A stretch of DNA of 64,000 bases from Dyadobacter jiangsuensis (GTDB taxonomy: Bacteria; Bacteroidota; Bacteroidia; Cytophagales; Spirosomataceae): the NCBI RefSeq assembly GCF_003014695.1, contig NZ_PYAS01000004.1, positions 310,001-374,000 of the forward strand, given 5' to 3'. Positions 1 to 9,060 of this stretch are shown in pieces; positions within the stretch are counted from its first letter, which is position 1; each line of letters opens with the position of its first letter. Made by a program: the position numbers and the translations under genes. A model generated the notes under the pieces. The model was given only the letters and a program-made list of their open reading frames with translations, had not been told where the DNA came from and ran no database searches.

Positions 1-1
1 C

Positions 2-1885
2 CCTGCCGTAATTACTACCAATACAACAGGTTACAACAACGACAAGCGCGATTACATCCAGACGAACGGCCAATTGGACATCGACGTTCCTGGCGTACCG
101 GGCTTGAAAGTGACTGCAATGGCGGCAGTGGATAAGCAAATGCGTCGTCAGAAGTCGTTCCAGAAGCCGTGGACGCTTTATTACTGGGATAAAAAGACTT
201 ACGAAGCCGATGGCACGACGCCTCTGTTGACCGGTACTGTACGTTCGACGTTCAACGATCCGCGTTTGACTGAAACTTCTTCGCAAGAGCTATCTATCCA
301 GCTGACAGGCCAGGCTTCTTACGAGAAGACATTCGGCTCGCATAACTTCAATGCGATGGTGGGTGTGCAGCGCGAGACGGTGGATGCCGATGGTTTCTTC
401 GCTTACCGTCGTTACTTCATCTCTCCGGTTGTAGACCAGCTTTTCGCGGGTGGTACGCCTGAGCAGAACATCGGAAACTCGGGTACCAACAATGGTGATT
501 TGTACAAACGGGCACGTTTGAGCTATTTCGGTCGTGTGGGTTACAACTTTAAAGAAAAATACCTGGCCGAATTCCTGTGGCGTGCGGATGGTTCTTATGT
601 GTTCCCGAAACAAGGCCGTTTTGGTTTCTTCCCTGGCGTATCGGCAGGTTGGCGTATTTCCGAAGAGGGATTCTGGAAAAACAATATCCACTTCGTGAAC
701 AACGTGAAACTGCGTGCATCGTGGGGACAAATGGGTGCTGAGCCGTATTTGCTCGGAACAGAGACACTGGCCGAATACCAATACCTCAATACAATGGGCT
801 TTGGTACTTATATCGTGAACGATCAGGTAGTGAAAACCCTGCTTGAATCGCGCGTGGCGAACAACAACTTCACCTGGGAGGTTGCCAACAACTCCAACTT
901 CGGTATCGAAGGTACTTTGTGGAAAGACCGTATCGCATTTGAAATCGACTACTTTATCAATAACCGCTCGAAAATCCTGATCCCGATGACGGGTTCAACG
1001 CCTTCGTCGGCAGGTATCGATGGCAAGCTTCCTCCTGTAAACCTTGGTAAGCTGCAAAACAAGGGTTTTGAATTTAAGGTGAGCTACGACGGCTCGGTCG
1101 ACAATTTTACCTACTCGATAGGTGTGAATGGTGGCTATGCCAAAAACACAATCAAATACTGGAACGAAACACCGGGTATACCTTCCTACCAAACTACTAC
1201 CGGCCGTCCTTACCAGGCATTCCTCGCATACCAGTATGACGGCGTTTTCCGCGACCAGGCCGAAATCGATGCCAATACGATCAATTACTCGGGTATCACA
1301 GGTACACTCCGTCCGGGTGATATGAAGTTCAAGGATGTAAACAATGATGGTAAAATCACTAAGGATGATATGGTTCGTTCGGAAAAAACCAACCGTCCGC
1401 GCTTCACCGGAGGTGTGAACATCAACCTTGGCTACAAAGCATTCGATTTGTCTATCCTGTTCCAGGGTGCTGCGGGTGGATTGCAATATGTGGGTCAGAC
1501 AGAATCGGGTGACATTGGTAACTATTTGAAATACGCCTACGACCACCGCTGGACGATCGATAATCCAAGCTCGACGGATCCGCGCCTCGCTAACCGCAAT
1601 AACACTTACTATACTAACCTTACGAACGCGGATTCTCCAGGTGCAAACACTTATTATCTCAAAAGCAATAACTACCTACGTCTGAAAAACATCGAGCTGG
1701 GCTATAACCTGCCTTCGGAAATCGGTTCGAAAATCGGTGTGGGTAACCTGCGTGTGTATGTGAACGGATTGAACCTGTTCACGTTCGACAAAATCAAGAT
1801 CTGGGACCCGGAAGCGACTTCTACCAACGGACAATACTATCCGCAGTCGCGAGTTCTTAATGCAGGTGTACGTGTAACTTTCTAA
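2..1885 (+). CDS. SusC/RagA-family TonB-linked outer-membrane receptor (3' part)
   Basis: The frame is open from base 2, so the gene starts before the window and only its C-terminal 627 or so codons are present. Aromatic, alternating beta-strand sequence typical of the 22-strand SusC barrel fills the whole piece, for example GRVGYNFKEKYLAEF and KFRGSY-like strand motifs. It contains the usual late motif DVNNDGKITKDDMV, a calcium-type loop found before the last strands of SusC proteins, and ends in an aromatic strand (VRVTF) as outer-membrane barrels do. It would import a glycan or peptide through the outer membrane using TonB energy. A SusD lipoprotein gene follows after 10 bases, which confirms the family. 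The substrate cannot be told. The plug and carboxypeptidase-like domains lie outside the window. Confidence 0.95.
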   Translation, partial: PAVITTNTTGYNNDKRDYIQTNGQLDIDVPGVPGLKVTAMAAVDKQMRRQKSFQKPWTLYYWDKKTYEADGTTPLLTGTVRSTFNDPRLTETSSQELSIQLTGQASYEKTFGSHNFNAMVGVQRETVDADGFFAYRRYFISPVVDQLFAGGTPEQNIGNSGTNNGDLYKRARLSYFGRVGYNFKEKYLAEFLWRADGSYVFPKQGRFGFFPGVSAGWRISEEGFWKNNIHFVNNVKLRASWGQMGAEPYLLGTETLAEYQYLNTMGFGTYIVNDQVVKTLLESRVANNNFTWEVANNSNFGIEGTLWKDRIAFEIDYFINNRSKILIPMTGSTPSSAGIDGKLPPVNLGKLQNKGFEFKVSYDGSVDNFTYSIGVNGGYAKNTIKYWNETPGIPSYQTTTGRPYQAFLAYQYDGVFRDQAEIDANTINYSGITGTLRPGDMKFKDVNNDGKITKDDMVRSEKTNRPRFTGGVNINLGYKAFDLSILFQGAAGGLQYVGQTESGDIGNYLKYAYDHRWTIDNPSSTDPRLANRNNTYYTNLTNADSPGANTYYLKSNNYLRLKNIELGYNLPSEIGSKIGVGNLRVYVNGLNLFTFDKIKIWDPEATSTNGQYYPQSRVLNAGVRVTF

Positions 1886-1895
1886 GATTAAAAAA

Positions 1896-3776
1896 ATGAA
1901 ACTGAGTTATAAAAATTGGATTTTTCTGGCGGCACTGGCCACATCCGGACTGGTGTCGTGCGACACTGACTTTCTGGATGTAACGCCGCCCACCGAGATC
2001 CCTACCGACGAGGTCTGGAAAGACGGTGCATTGGCCGAAGGGTTTGTTACGGGGATTTACCAGGGATTGCAGCAGGGAGGTTTCAGTGAGCAAATGCTTG
2101 CCTCTCTTTCCGACGAAGCGGTATTTACCCACACCGGACGTAATATCAATACTATCAACGAAGGTAGTCTGAGTCCGTCCAACCTGGGCTGGGTGGACGA
2201 TACTTATGGATGGGGGCCTATGTACACCCGCATTCGCGCCACTAACCAGGCAATCCAGGAGTTGCCGACGTCTACCTTCACAGATCAGACTTTGAAGGAC
2301 CGTTTGAAAGGCGAAGCGCACTTCTTGCGTGCTTATTACTACCAGCAGCTGATTCGCTACTACGGTTCGGTACCTCTTATCACGAAGGTGTACGCATTGA
2401 ATGAAGATTACTCCGTCGCAAGGAATACCTTCGAGGAATGCGTGAAGTTCATCGTGGCGGATTGCGACAGTGCCGCTGCATTGCTGAAAGGCAAGGCAGA
2501 CCAAAAAGGCCGCGCGTCGGAAGTATCTGCACTGGCTTTGAAATCACGCGTTTTGCTGTACGCAGCAAGTGACTTGCACGATGTTCCTACCGCAAAAGCG
2601 AAATCGGCGGTGATCGCTGAATTCCCGAATCCCGAGTTTCTGGGTTACACCGCCGGCGAACGCAAAGCACGCTGGACGGCTGCGCAGGCTGCCGCGAAAG
2701 CCGCATTGGATGCGAAAGCAGGTTACAAGCTTAACCTTACCGCGCCGGTTACCGCCGCGCAGGGTAAAATCAACTACATTTCGATTGCCATGGCCGGATA
2801 CAGCGCCGACAAAACCCTGGATGCTTCCGGTGGCGACGATATTATCTTCGGTCGCTATTTCACGGCCAGCCAGACTTCGGACGGCGCACGTCAGACCGGT
2901 TTGAACAACGGTCCTAACGGTTACCACAACTGGGCTGGTAACACACCGATCGGTTTGCTGGTAGATGATTATGAAATGATGGACGGAACAAAGTTCTCCT
3001 GGACCAATCCTACACATAAGGCTAATCCTTATGTGAACCGCGATCCGCGTTTCTACGCAACGGTGATGTATGATGGTGCTAACTGGAAACCACGTCCTTC
3101 CGATGCGAAAGATCCTGCTAACCAGATTCAGACCGGTTCTTACGATTTGCTTGATGAGAAAAATGCATTGTTCAACCGCAAAGGATTGGATACCCGCAGC
3201 AGCTCTATCGAAGATTGGAACGGAAGCCGTACGGGTTACTACATGCGTAAGTTCATCGATCCGAACCCTGCGCTGTACGACAACACCGACCGTCAGAATA
3301 TCCCATGGCCGTTCATTCGTGTGACCGAGGTTGCATTCAACTATATCGAAGCCAGCATCGAGCTGGGCCAGGATGCGGTAGCACTTGAATGGCTGAACAA
3401 AATCCGTTTCCGCGCTGGTATGCCTGCGTTGAAAGTTTCGGGTAATGCTTTAAGAGAGGCTTACCGCCAGGAAAAACGCATTGAAATGGCTTACGAAGAG
3501 CAGCGTTACCACGACGCACGTCGCTGGATGATCGCTCCGACTACTTTGGGCCGTTCGTTGCAGTTCATTACTGTGATCGGTAAGTTTAAGGCCGGCAAGT
3601 CGATGAAAGAGCCGTATCACTACGATCCGACCGTTTACGACTATACTTACACGCCGACCGAGGACAAAGCGCACGAAAACCGTACGTGGGTGGATAAAAT
3701 GTATTTCCGTCCATTCAGCCGCGACGAAATCAACCGTAATGCGAAGCTGGTTCAAAACCCTGGTTACGACAAGTAA
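1896..3776 (+). CDS. SusD/RagB-family nutrient-binding lipoprotein
   Basis: 626 residues. A signal peptide ends in a lipobox with the lipidated cysteine at residue 22 (GLVSC), so the protein sits on the cell surface as the lid of the SusC barrel encoded just upstream. The N-terminal part has the SusD hallmarks: FLDVTPPTE after the lipobox, then helical TPR-like segments (AIQELPTSTF, GEAHFLRAYYYQQLIRYYG). The C-terminal part has the RagB end motif with IRFRAGMPAL, RQEKRIEMAYEEQRYHDARRW and a final FRPFSRDEINRN. Length is within the usual 500-650. It is transcribed with the SusC gene and followed by a clear terminator. The ligand is unknown. Confidence 0.96.
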   Translation: MKLSYKNWIFLAALATSGLVSCDTDFLDVTPPTEIPTDEVWKDGALAEGFVTGIYQGLQQGGFSEQMLASLSDEAVFTHTGRNINTINEGSLSPSNLGWVDDTYGWGPMYTRIRATNQAIQELPTSTFTDQTLKDRLKGEAHFLRAYYYQQLIRYYGSVPLITKVYALNEDYSVARNTFEECVKFIVADCDSAAALLKGKADQKGRASEVSALALKSRVLLYAASDLHDVPTAKAKSAVIAEFPNPEFLGYTAGERKARWTAAQAAAKAALDAKAGYKLNLTAPVTAAQGKINYISIAMAGYSADKTLDASGGDDIIFGRYFTASQTSDGARQTGLNNGPNGYHNWAGNTPIGLLVDDYEMMDGTKFSWTNPTHKANPYVNRDPRFYATVMYDGANWKPRPSDAKDPANQIQTGSYDLLDEKNALFNRKGLDTRSSSIEDWNGSRTGYYMRKFIDPNPALYDNTDRQNIPWPFIRVTEVAFNYIEASIELGQDAVALEWLNKIRFRAGMPALKVSGNALREAYRQEKRIEMAYEEQRYHDARRWMIAPTTLGRSLQFITVIGKFKAGKSMKEPYHYDPTVYDYTYTPTEDKAHENRTWVDKMYFRPFSRDEINRNAKLVQNPGYDK

Positions 3777-3802
3777 CAGGTTTTGAGCAACCTACCTTAT
3801 CA

Positions 3803-3836
3803 ACTGCCCGTGCTGTACAGTACGGGCAGTTTTTAT
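3803..3836 (+). terminator. Rho-independent terminator after the SusC/SusD pair
   Basis: A perfect 9-bp stem (ACTGCCCGT / ACGGGCAGT) with a 10-base loop is followed by a T-rich run, 26 bases after the SusD stop codon. It closes the SusC/SusD transcript. Confidence 0.85.
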
Positions 3837-4026
3837 TTTGAGGTTTTTTGAAGACAAATTCCCACAAAACGTGGATTTAGGTAAACACTATTAAACTAAT
3901 AGAATATTTGTAATTATTTAAAAATCAGATAGTTGCGAGTTTTGGCATAATCCTGTTGGAATAAATGGGCAACAGTGCGAATGCACGAGACCAAAAACAT
4001 TAATAGTTGTCTAAAAAACAAGGATT

Positions 4027-4356
4027 ATGAAAAAGCTAGTAGTATTGGCATTGGCCCTGACGCTCATCTCATTTGTTTCTGTACAAGCCCAGACGGCTGA
4101 TCATTCAGCGCATCAGGAAGCGGTGGCACAAAAAACAACCAAGGCGAGCCAGCAAGAGAAGGTAGAGGTGAAAACCGCAGATCTACCGGAGGGGATTCAG
4201 AAAACAATCAAGAGCGACGACTTTAAGGGCTGGACGGTGAAAAAGGCATTTCTGGTAACCGAGCCCGACAAAGCACAGTATTATGAACTACAAGTAGCGA
4301 ACGGCAAAGAAAACGCCCTCGTGAAACTCGATAAAGACGGAAGAAATGTAGGATAA
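4027..4356 (+). CDS. Small secreted PepSY-like/BLIP-like protein
   Basis: 109 residues. A signal peptide (MKKLVVLALALTLISFVSVQAQ) is followed by a His/Gln/Lys-rich linker and one small alpha/beta domain. That domain (LPEGIQKTIKSDDFKGW, then a strand ending in YYELQVANGKENALVKLDKDG) resembles the putative beta-lactamase-inhibitor-like PepSY repeats that are common in Bacteroidota periplasmic proteins. The family assignment is by pattern only. The gene stands alone between two terminators, with a 250-base AT-rich leader region upstream, so it is probably monocistronic. I cannot state a substrate or partner. Confidence 0.8.
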   Translation: MKKLVVLALALTLISFVSVQAQTADHSAHQEAVAQKTTKASQQEKVEVKTADLPEGIQKTIKSDDFKGWTVKKAFLVTEPDKAQYYELQVANGKENALVKLDKDGRNVG

Positions 4357-4386
4357 CCATAGTATTCCTTCATGAGTCAGTGAATG

Positions 4387-4410
4387 AGCCGGAGCGATCC
4401 GGCTTTTTTT
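4387..4410 (+). terminator. Rho-independent terminator
   Basis: The 7-bp stem AGCCGGA / TCCGGCT has a GCGA tetraloop and runs into seven Ts. It lies 30 bases after the stop of the small secreted protein. Confidence 0.85.
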
Positions 4411-4469
4411 GTTTCCGGGTGGGTTGCTAACTTTAACGTCGTATTTGAAAATACCTAACCCATCACTGA

Positions 4470-6188
4470 ATGACCTTAATTCTACGTTCTGTTTGCTGCA
4501 TTACCGCGGCCTCATTCCTTCTATTGAACTGCGCGGGCAGAAAGCAATCCGCACCTGCCGGCAACCAGCTCACCACTACCGATTCAAAAGGCGAAGAGCT
4601 TTTTACAACGCATTGTGTTTCCTGCCATACTATGGAGCAGGAGGAGATCGGCCCGCGCCTGGGTGGTGTTACTAACGTGCTTTCGGAGAAGGAGCTCATC
4701 GCTTTCATTAAAAACCCCAACCACGCGATCGAGTCGGGTAATGCGCGTGCAGTGAGTCTTTCCAAACGGTACAAGATGATTATGCCGCCGTTTGATTTTT
4801 TGAAGGACGAGGAAATACGTTCGATCCTGGGGTACATTGCTTCGGAAACGAAAGCGCACAATATAGCCCCGTTGGAAGTTAAAATTGATACTGCTTCGAA
4901 TGCCCGCCTGGCGCAGCCGGTGATTAAGACCAGGCTGAGGATAGAAGTGGAAGACTTCGTGACAATACCGCCATCCAGCGACAAGATGCCCCGCACGCGT
5001 ATCGCGAACATGCGCCCGCACCCGTCGCAGGACGGCACGCTTTACGTGAGTGATCAGCGCGGACTGATTTACAGGATCAGCGGAAAAGATGTATCGACAT
5101 TCGTGGATCTGAGGAGTGAAGTTGAAAACTTCGTCAATGAACCCGGCCTGGGTACCGGGCTCGGCAGCTTCGCATTCCATCCGGATTATCTTAATAACGG
5201 TTTAATTTACATTACCCACACGGAAGCACCCAAAGGAAAGCCTGCCGACTATTCGTACAGCGATACCATCAAGGTGGCATTGCAATGGGTGGTCTCGGAA
5301 TGGAAGGTCGACGATGTCAAAAGCCCGGTTTTTAAAGGGAAAAGAAGAGAGTTGCTGAGGATCAATGTGCCTAATGTGGTCCACGGCACGCAGGACATCG
5401 GTTTTAACCCCGATGTCGCGAAAGGAGACAAGGACTACGGCTTGCTATATATAGGTACCGGCGACGGCGGCTCGACGATCAGCAAATACCCGCAGCTTTG
5501 CCACAGCCTTTATTCGTTGCTGGGCACGATCATCCGCATCGATCCGCTGGGCAGTAATAGCAGGAATGGGCATTACGGTATTCCGGCAGATAATCCGTTC
5601 GTGAACGAAAAGGGGGATATCTATAAAGAAATCTATGCCTACGGTTTCCGCAATCCGCACCGTCTGGCCTGGCACAATGGAACACTTTTCAGTGCGGAGG
5701 TGGGCGAGTCGAACTTTGAAGAGGTGAACGTGATTACGAAAGGCGGTGATTATGGGTGGAATGTGCGGGAAGGGAACTATGGTATCTCTTCCAAAGATCT
5801 CAAAAATGTGTATCCGGTGCCCGCGACCGAAACCGGCAAATTCGAGAAGCCGTTCTTGCAATACGATCACATCGACGGAAATGCGATCAGCGGTGGCTAC
5901 GTGTACGAAGGCCCGATTGCGGCTTTAAAGGATAAATACATCTTCGGGGATATCGTTAACGGACGTATTTTTTATGCCAATATCGATTCCCGGCTGAGCG
6001 ATCAGTCGGTATACGAGCTGATGATCGCCCGCGATGGAAAGGACACGAACCTGATCGAAATGTCGGGTTCGAAGCGCGTCGATATCCGTATCGAATACAA
6101 CCGCTACACGAAAGAATTGTACGTTATGACCAAAAGCGACGGCAGGATACGGCGGGTTAGCAAGGCGTATACGTTAAATCAGCCGTGA
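4470..6188 (+). CDS. Lipoprotein with cytochrome c and glucose/sorbosone dehydrogenase-like domains
   Basis: 572 residues. The signal peptide ends in a lipobox (LLLNC, Cys21). A class I cytochrome c domain follows, with the haem site CVSCH at 49-53 and a likely axial Met in the KMIMPPF segment near residue 103. From about residue 150 to the end is a PQQ-type soluble sugar dehydrogenase beta-propeller (Glucose/Sorbosone dehydrogenase family): MRPHPSQDGTLYVSDQRG, GLGSFAFHPDY, LYIGTGDGG, AYGFRNPHRLAW, NFEEVNVITKGGDYGWN. The fusion suggests that a sugar or other hydroxyl compound is oxidised at the cell envelope and the electrons pass straight to the attached haem. The substrate is not predictable. 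The start was chosen because it gives an intact lipoprotein signal. Confidence 0.9.
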   Translation: MTLILRSVCCITAASFLLLNCAGRKQSAPAGNQLTTTDSKGEELFTTHCVSCHTMEQEEIGPRLGGVTNVLSEKELIAFIKNPNHAIESGNARAVSLSKRYKMIMPPFDFLKDEEIRSILGYIASETKAHNIAPLEVKIDTASNARLAQPVIKTRLRIEVEDFVTIPPSSDKMPRTRIANMRPHPSQDGTLYVSDQRGLIYRISGKDVSTFVDLRSEVENFVNEPGLGTGLGSFAFHPDYLNNGLIYITHTEAPKGKPADYSYSDTIKVALQWVVSEWKVDDVKSPVFKGKRRELLRINVPNVVHGTQDIGFNPDVAKGDKDYGLLYIGTGDGGSTISKYPQLCHSLYSLLGTIIRIDPLGSNSRNGHYGIPADNPFVNEKGDIYKEIYAYGFRNPHRLAWHNGTLFSAEVGESNFEEVNVITKGGDYGWNVREGNYGISSKDLKNVYPVPATETGKFEKPFLQYDHIDGNAISGGYVYEGPIAALKDKYIFGDIVNGRIFYANIDSRLSDQSVYELMIARDGKDTNLIEMSGSKRVDIRIEYNRYTKELYVMTKSDGRIRRVSKAYTLNQP

Positions 6189-6227
6189 AGGCGCTAAATA
6201 GTTTGTAATGGCCGATAAATAATTGAA

Positions 6228-6290
6228 TTGTCCTGATTTTCAGTGGGCGTTGTTTCTTTGCAGCCCTCATTAAAACGAAAATCAGGACAA
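6228..6290 (+). promoter_or_regulatory. Perfect 14-bp inverted repeat just before an unknown gene
   Basis: TTGTCCTGATTTTC (6228-6241) and GAAAATCAGGACAA (6277-6290) are perfectly complementary, with 35 bases between them, and the right arm ends 5 bases before the ATG at 6296. The right arm contains AGGA eight bases before the ATG. If transcribed from upstream, the stem would bury this possible ribosome-binding site. Alternatively it is a two-site protein operator. A weak -7-like sequence (TTTCTTTG, 6253-6260) lies in the spacer. Confidence 0.6.
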
Positions 6291-6295
6291 CTGTT

Positions 6296-6658
6296 ATGGC
6301 CAATGTTAAAACCGTACTCGACCAATGGTCGGTGAAAGACCTCGAAGACAATTCCAGCATAAATGTACTCGTAGAAGGCTGTACCGAGCTCGGTAACAAC
6401 GCGCAGCCGGGCGTACAGATTATATGCATGGGGCACTACGTCACCTACGAACCCAATATCGTAGAGCAATGGGCCTACAAAGCCGGCAAACAAGGCATTT
6501 CGGAATATTTGCTGGAAGACAAATCCTGGACTTTTCACGAAGATCAGTACGTGAAATATTTCCTGGTGCTGGGCAGCCCGCTGAAAGCGCGGATCATCGT
6601 GAAAACACGTAGCTCGAAGCCCAATACCAGGGAGTATGATCTTCCTTTTGAAGTCTGA
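6296..6658 (+). CDS. Protein of unknown function, 120 residues
   Basis: I do not recognise this family. It has no signal peptide or membrane segment, so it is probably cytoplasmic. The composition is mixed alpha/beta, with a Cys pair (EGC at about 28, IIC at about 43) and several aromatic residues in the middle (GHYVTYEPNIVEQWAYKAG). It ends in a short beta-rich stretch (KARIIVKTRSS, REYDLPFEV). It is the first of three consecutive genes of unknown function (6296-8319) on the plus strand, 34 bases before the next. The perfect inverted repeat immediately upstream suggests that expression is controlled at this point. The start is the only ATG that keeps the leader intact. Confidence 0.75.
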   Translation: MANVKTVLDQWSVKDLEDNSSINVLVEGCTELGNNAQPGVQIICMGHYVTYEPNIVEQWAYKAGKQGISEYLLEDKSWTFHEDQYVKYFLVLGSPLKARIIVKTRSSKPNTREYDLPFEV

Positions 6659-6692
6659 TCCGGAATAATACTCACACACACATCCTGCTGAA

Positions 6693-7397
6693 ATGATCAA
6701 GTTCTCCTACCTCGCATTGCTGGGTATTTTCTCCATTATTCTTCTGATTGCGGTAGTTTACTACCTTCTGAAACCCACCCCGACCGGCGACAGCTCGGTG
6801 GGGTGGGCGCTCGGGATCTTCTACGTGGCCGGGCTGGTTGGCGTGGTGCTGCTCGCAGCCTTGTTCTGGAAAAACAAAACCATCGGGTTGGCAATCCTCT
6901 GCATTCCAATACTGATTTTGCTGCTGCCGGTCATCAAACAGAAAGCAACAGACTTGTATGCCTGGTTCCCTTCCCAACAGCGCAGCCCACTCACATTACA
7001 CATTGCCAATAACACGCCGGCGCTGGTGAATGTGAAGCTCGAATGCTGGTTCGGTAAAAACGAAGGTGCCCAGCAGTCTCTTTACAAAACATTGGAATTT
7101 ACCTCAAAACCGTTGGCGGTGGACCAGCATGTGCTGTCGGATTATGATGCGCAGCTGCTTGCATCGAAGTCCGCATTTGTACGGCTGGTTTTCTTCGAAT
7201 GCTTGCAGCAAAGCGGAAACGGTTACTCATTCGTCCGGGAAGTGCAGCCTTGCATGCAATATCATGATGTGCCCGTTAAGGACTTTCAGGTGAAAGATTA
7301 CCTGATCGCGATTGACGGCGAGAAAAACTCGGAGGCGTTTCAGGCGGAGGTCAGGAGGTTGAAAACAGACAGTCTTTATACGAACGGGGTGTTCTGA
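6693..7397 (+). CDS. Membrane protein of unknown function with three N-terminal helices
   Basis: 234 residues. Three hydrophobic segments are visible at about 4-26, 36-59 and 63-81, with short polar turns between them. A soluble domain of about 150 residues follows, with beta-strand character (LTLHIANNTPALVNVKLECWF, FVRLVFFEC) and four cysteines. The region after TM3 starts with a KQK/YAWF amphipathic stretch. I do not recognise the family. It lies between two other unrecognised genes, 34 bases after the first and 13 before the third, so the three are probably co-transcribed and may work together at the inner membrane. Confidence 0.75.
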   Translation: MIKFSYLALLGIFSIILLIAVVYYLLKPTPTGDSSVGWALGIFYVAGLVGVVLLAALFWKNKTIGLAILCIPILILLLPVIKQKATDLYAWFPSQQRSPLTLHIANNTPALVNVKLECWFGKNEGAQQSLYKTLEFTSKPLAVDQHVLSDYDAQLLASKSAFVRLVFFECLQQSGNGYSFVREVQPCMQYHDVPVKDFQVKDYLIAIDGEKNSEAFQAEVRRLKTDSLYTNGVF

Positions 7398-7410
7398 AAA
7401 TCGGAATCTT

Positions 7411-8319
7411 ATGAAATTGATTTTATCGAAAATAATCCCCTCGCCGCTCGATGTACCATTGCAGCTCGCGCACGCGCTGGAAAGAACCGGCGCTTTTTTA
7501 ATGGCCGACCGTTGGAGAATACTGCTTCTCCGTCCAGATGGTGCCACAGACCTGATATGGCAAACCACCGACGAGGATGTCGCATACCAATGGCGAGGCT
7601 TTTTCGACGATAGGCTCACCGATTCGGTTTACGATGAAATCAGGCAACAGGCCAATGGCTTCCGGTTGCTTTCAAAAGCAGATTATCAACGGGTTGGGGC
7701 ATCCGGCCTTTACAAAACAGCCAACACGCTGCCGTTGCTCTTCGAGGCGCAGGATGGTACTTGGATCGCCTTTGCTGGAAAGAAAATATCGATTTTAAAA
7801 TCGGAGGAAGGGCATGTTCGTGAATGTGCTGCAACGAAGACCAAGGGCAAAGACCCGATTTGCCAGGCTTTGCACCCCCACCAAAATCTGCTTGTATACG
7901 GGACCAATTACGGAGAACTATTTGCTCAGCCACTTAATCAGAATCAGTTCGGCAAGACCATTAAAATTAGTCAGCTCCCCAATACTTGCTACCAAATAGC
8001 ATTTGCGACGGACGGTAAAAAAATGTTCGTCGGAGGCCTGGGCTACGTTAAAATGTTTGAATACGACGGCCAAGGATTTACAGAGACCGCATCCATTTCT
8101 TCGGCACTGAGGTCTTTCGAAATGGTGGACGATTACCTGATTCTTAACAAGGGAATGCACGGTATCGATATCATTAAAGTAACGGATAAGCTGCAAAGGG
8201 TCGATTCAATGGATTTACCGTTTTCGATCGATAAAATGTTCTGTCTCGCTTCGCAGAAATCCCTGTTGCTCACATCCGGGTCCACAAACGAATGGGCTTT
8301 ACTCAACTTATCGGCGTAA
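7411..8319 (+). CDS. Predicted cytoplasmic beta-propeller-like protein of unknown function
   Basis: 302 residues with no signal peptide or membrane segment. From about residue 105 onward it shows repeated short strands with turn glycines and aspartates, as in WD40-like or YVTN-like propellers: TWIAFAGKKISILK, NLLVYGTNYGELFAQPL, KKMFVGGLGYVKMFEYDG, DYLILNKGMHGIDIIKV, KSLLLTSGSTNEWALLNL. The first 100 residues (LLLRPDGATDLIWQTTDEDVAYQWRG) are different and unrecognised. It is the last of the three-gene unknown cluster. Its stop codon abuts the stop of the convergent esterase gene. Propeller assignment is by pattern and could be wrong; a scaffold or binding role is only a guess. Confidence 0.75.
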   Translation: MKLILSKIIPSPLDVPLQLAHALERTGAFLMADRWRILLLRPDGATDLIWQTTDEDVAYQWRGFFDDRLTDSVYDEIRQQANGFRLLSKADYQRVGASGLYKTANTLPLLFEAQDGTWIAFAGKKISILKSEEGHVRECAATKTKGKDPICQALHPHQNLLVYGTNYGELFAQPLNQNQFGKTIKISQLPNTCYQIAFATDGKKMFVGGLGYVKMFEYDGQGFTETASISSALRSFEMVDDYLILNKGMHGIDIIKVTDKLQRVDSMDLPFSIDKMFCLASQKSLLLTSGSTNEWALLNLSA

Positions 8320-9045
8320 CTACAAATATATCTTCACCATTTCCCGCCAGTACCTGGGCCGGTGGGCTTCATCGTCCCAAATGTAAAACTGGTGCGGCAC
8401 GCTGAGTTGATGAAGCGAATCGCTTAAATGGCGGTTATTGTCCAGAAAAGTATCCTCACGCCCGATCACGAGCGTAATTTCCATTTCTCTTAGTTGTCGC
8501 AGCAACTTAGGATCCGAAATGCCCGGCACAAAATGATTGGGCATATTGTAATAGATATTTTCATCAAAATACCCGTCGAACAGGTCCGCGAAATAGGGTA
8601 GCGCCTGCGTAAGATCGTAGCGCGCGCTCATGCCTACAACTTTGGTGAAAATGTCAGGATGCTTGAATGCGATGTTCACAGCATGATAGCCTCCAAGGCT
8701 GCAACCTGCGGCGATCAACTCGCGCTTTTTGTTCTGTGTCCGGATGAATGGGATCACTTCTTCCAGAATGTACTTTTCGTATTGGATGTGGCGCGCGATG
8801 CGCAGGGGAGGTGGGGAATCGGAATAAAAACTCTCGCTATCGATGCTGTCGACGCAGTATACCTGTATGTAACCGGCGTCGATCTTCTCTTTCATGGCAT
8901 CAATTACCCGCCAGTTTTCGAAATCGTAAAAATGGGCTGAGCGCGTCGGGAAAAATATGACCGGAGTTCCCGAGTGACCGAATACAAGCATTTCCATCGA
9001 CTTACCCAAAATCGGACTAAACCACTTGTGGTACGCTCTTTCCAT
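8320..9045 (-). CDS. Alpha/beta-hydrolase esterase
   Basis: 241 residues, cytoplasmic (no signal). It matches the esterase-D-like putative esterase family: nucleophile elbow GCSLGG with Ser116, likely acid Asp198 in VIGREDTF, and likely His228 in DDEAHRPRYW. The N-terminal VFGHSGTPVIFFPT and the length are typical of the family. The gene is downstream of, and 15 bases from, an SGNH hydrolase on the same strand, so the two are probably one operon that removes acyl groups from a shared or related substrate. The substrate is unknown. Confidence 0.88.
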   Translation of the reverse strand: MERAYHKWFSPILGKSMEMLVFGHSGTPVIFFPTRSAHFYDFENWRVIDAMKEKIDAGYIQVYCVDSIDSESFYSDSPPPLRIARHIQYEKYILEEVIPFIRTQNKKRELIAAGCSLGGYHAVNIAFKHPDIFTKVVGMSARYDLTQALPYFADLFDGYFDENIYYNMPNHFVPGISDPKLLRQLREMEITLVIGREDTFLDNNRHLSDSLHQLSVPHQFYIWDDEAHRPRYWREMVKIYL

Positions 9046-9060
9046 GACGAAAAGGTTTGT

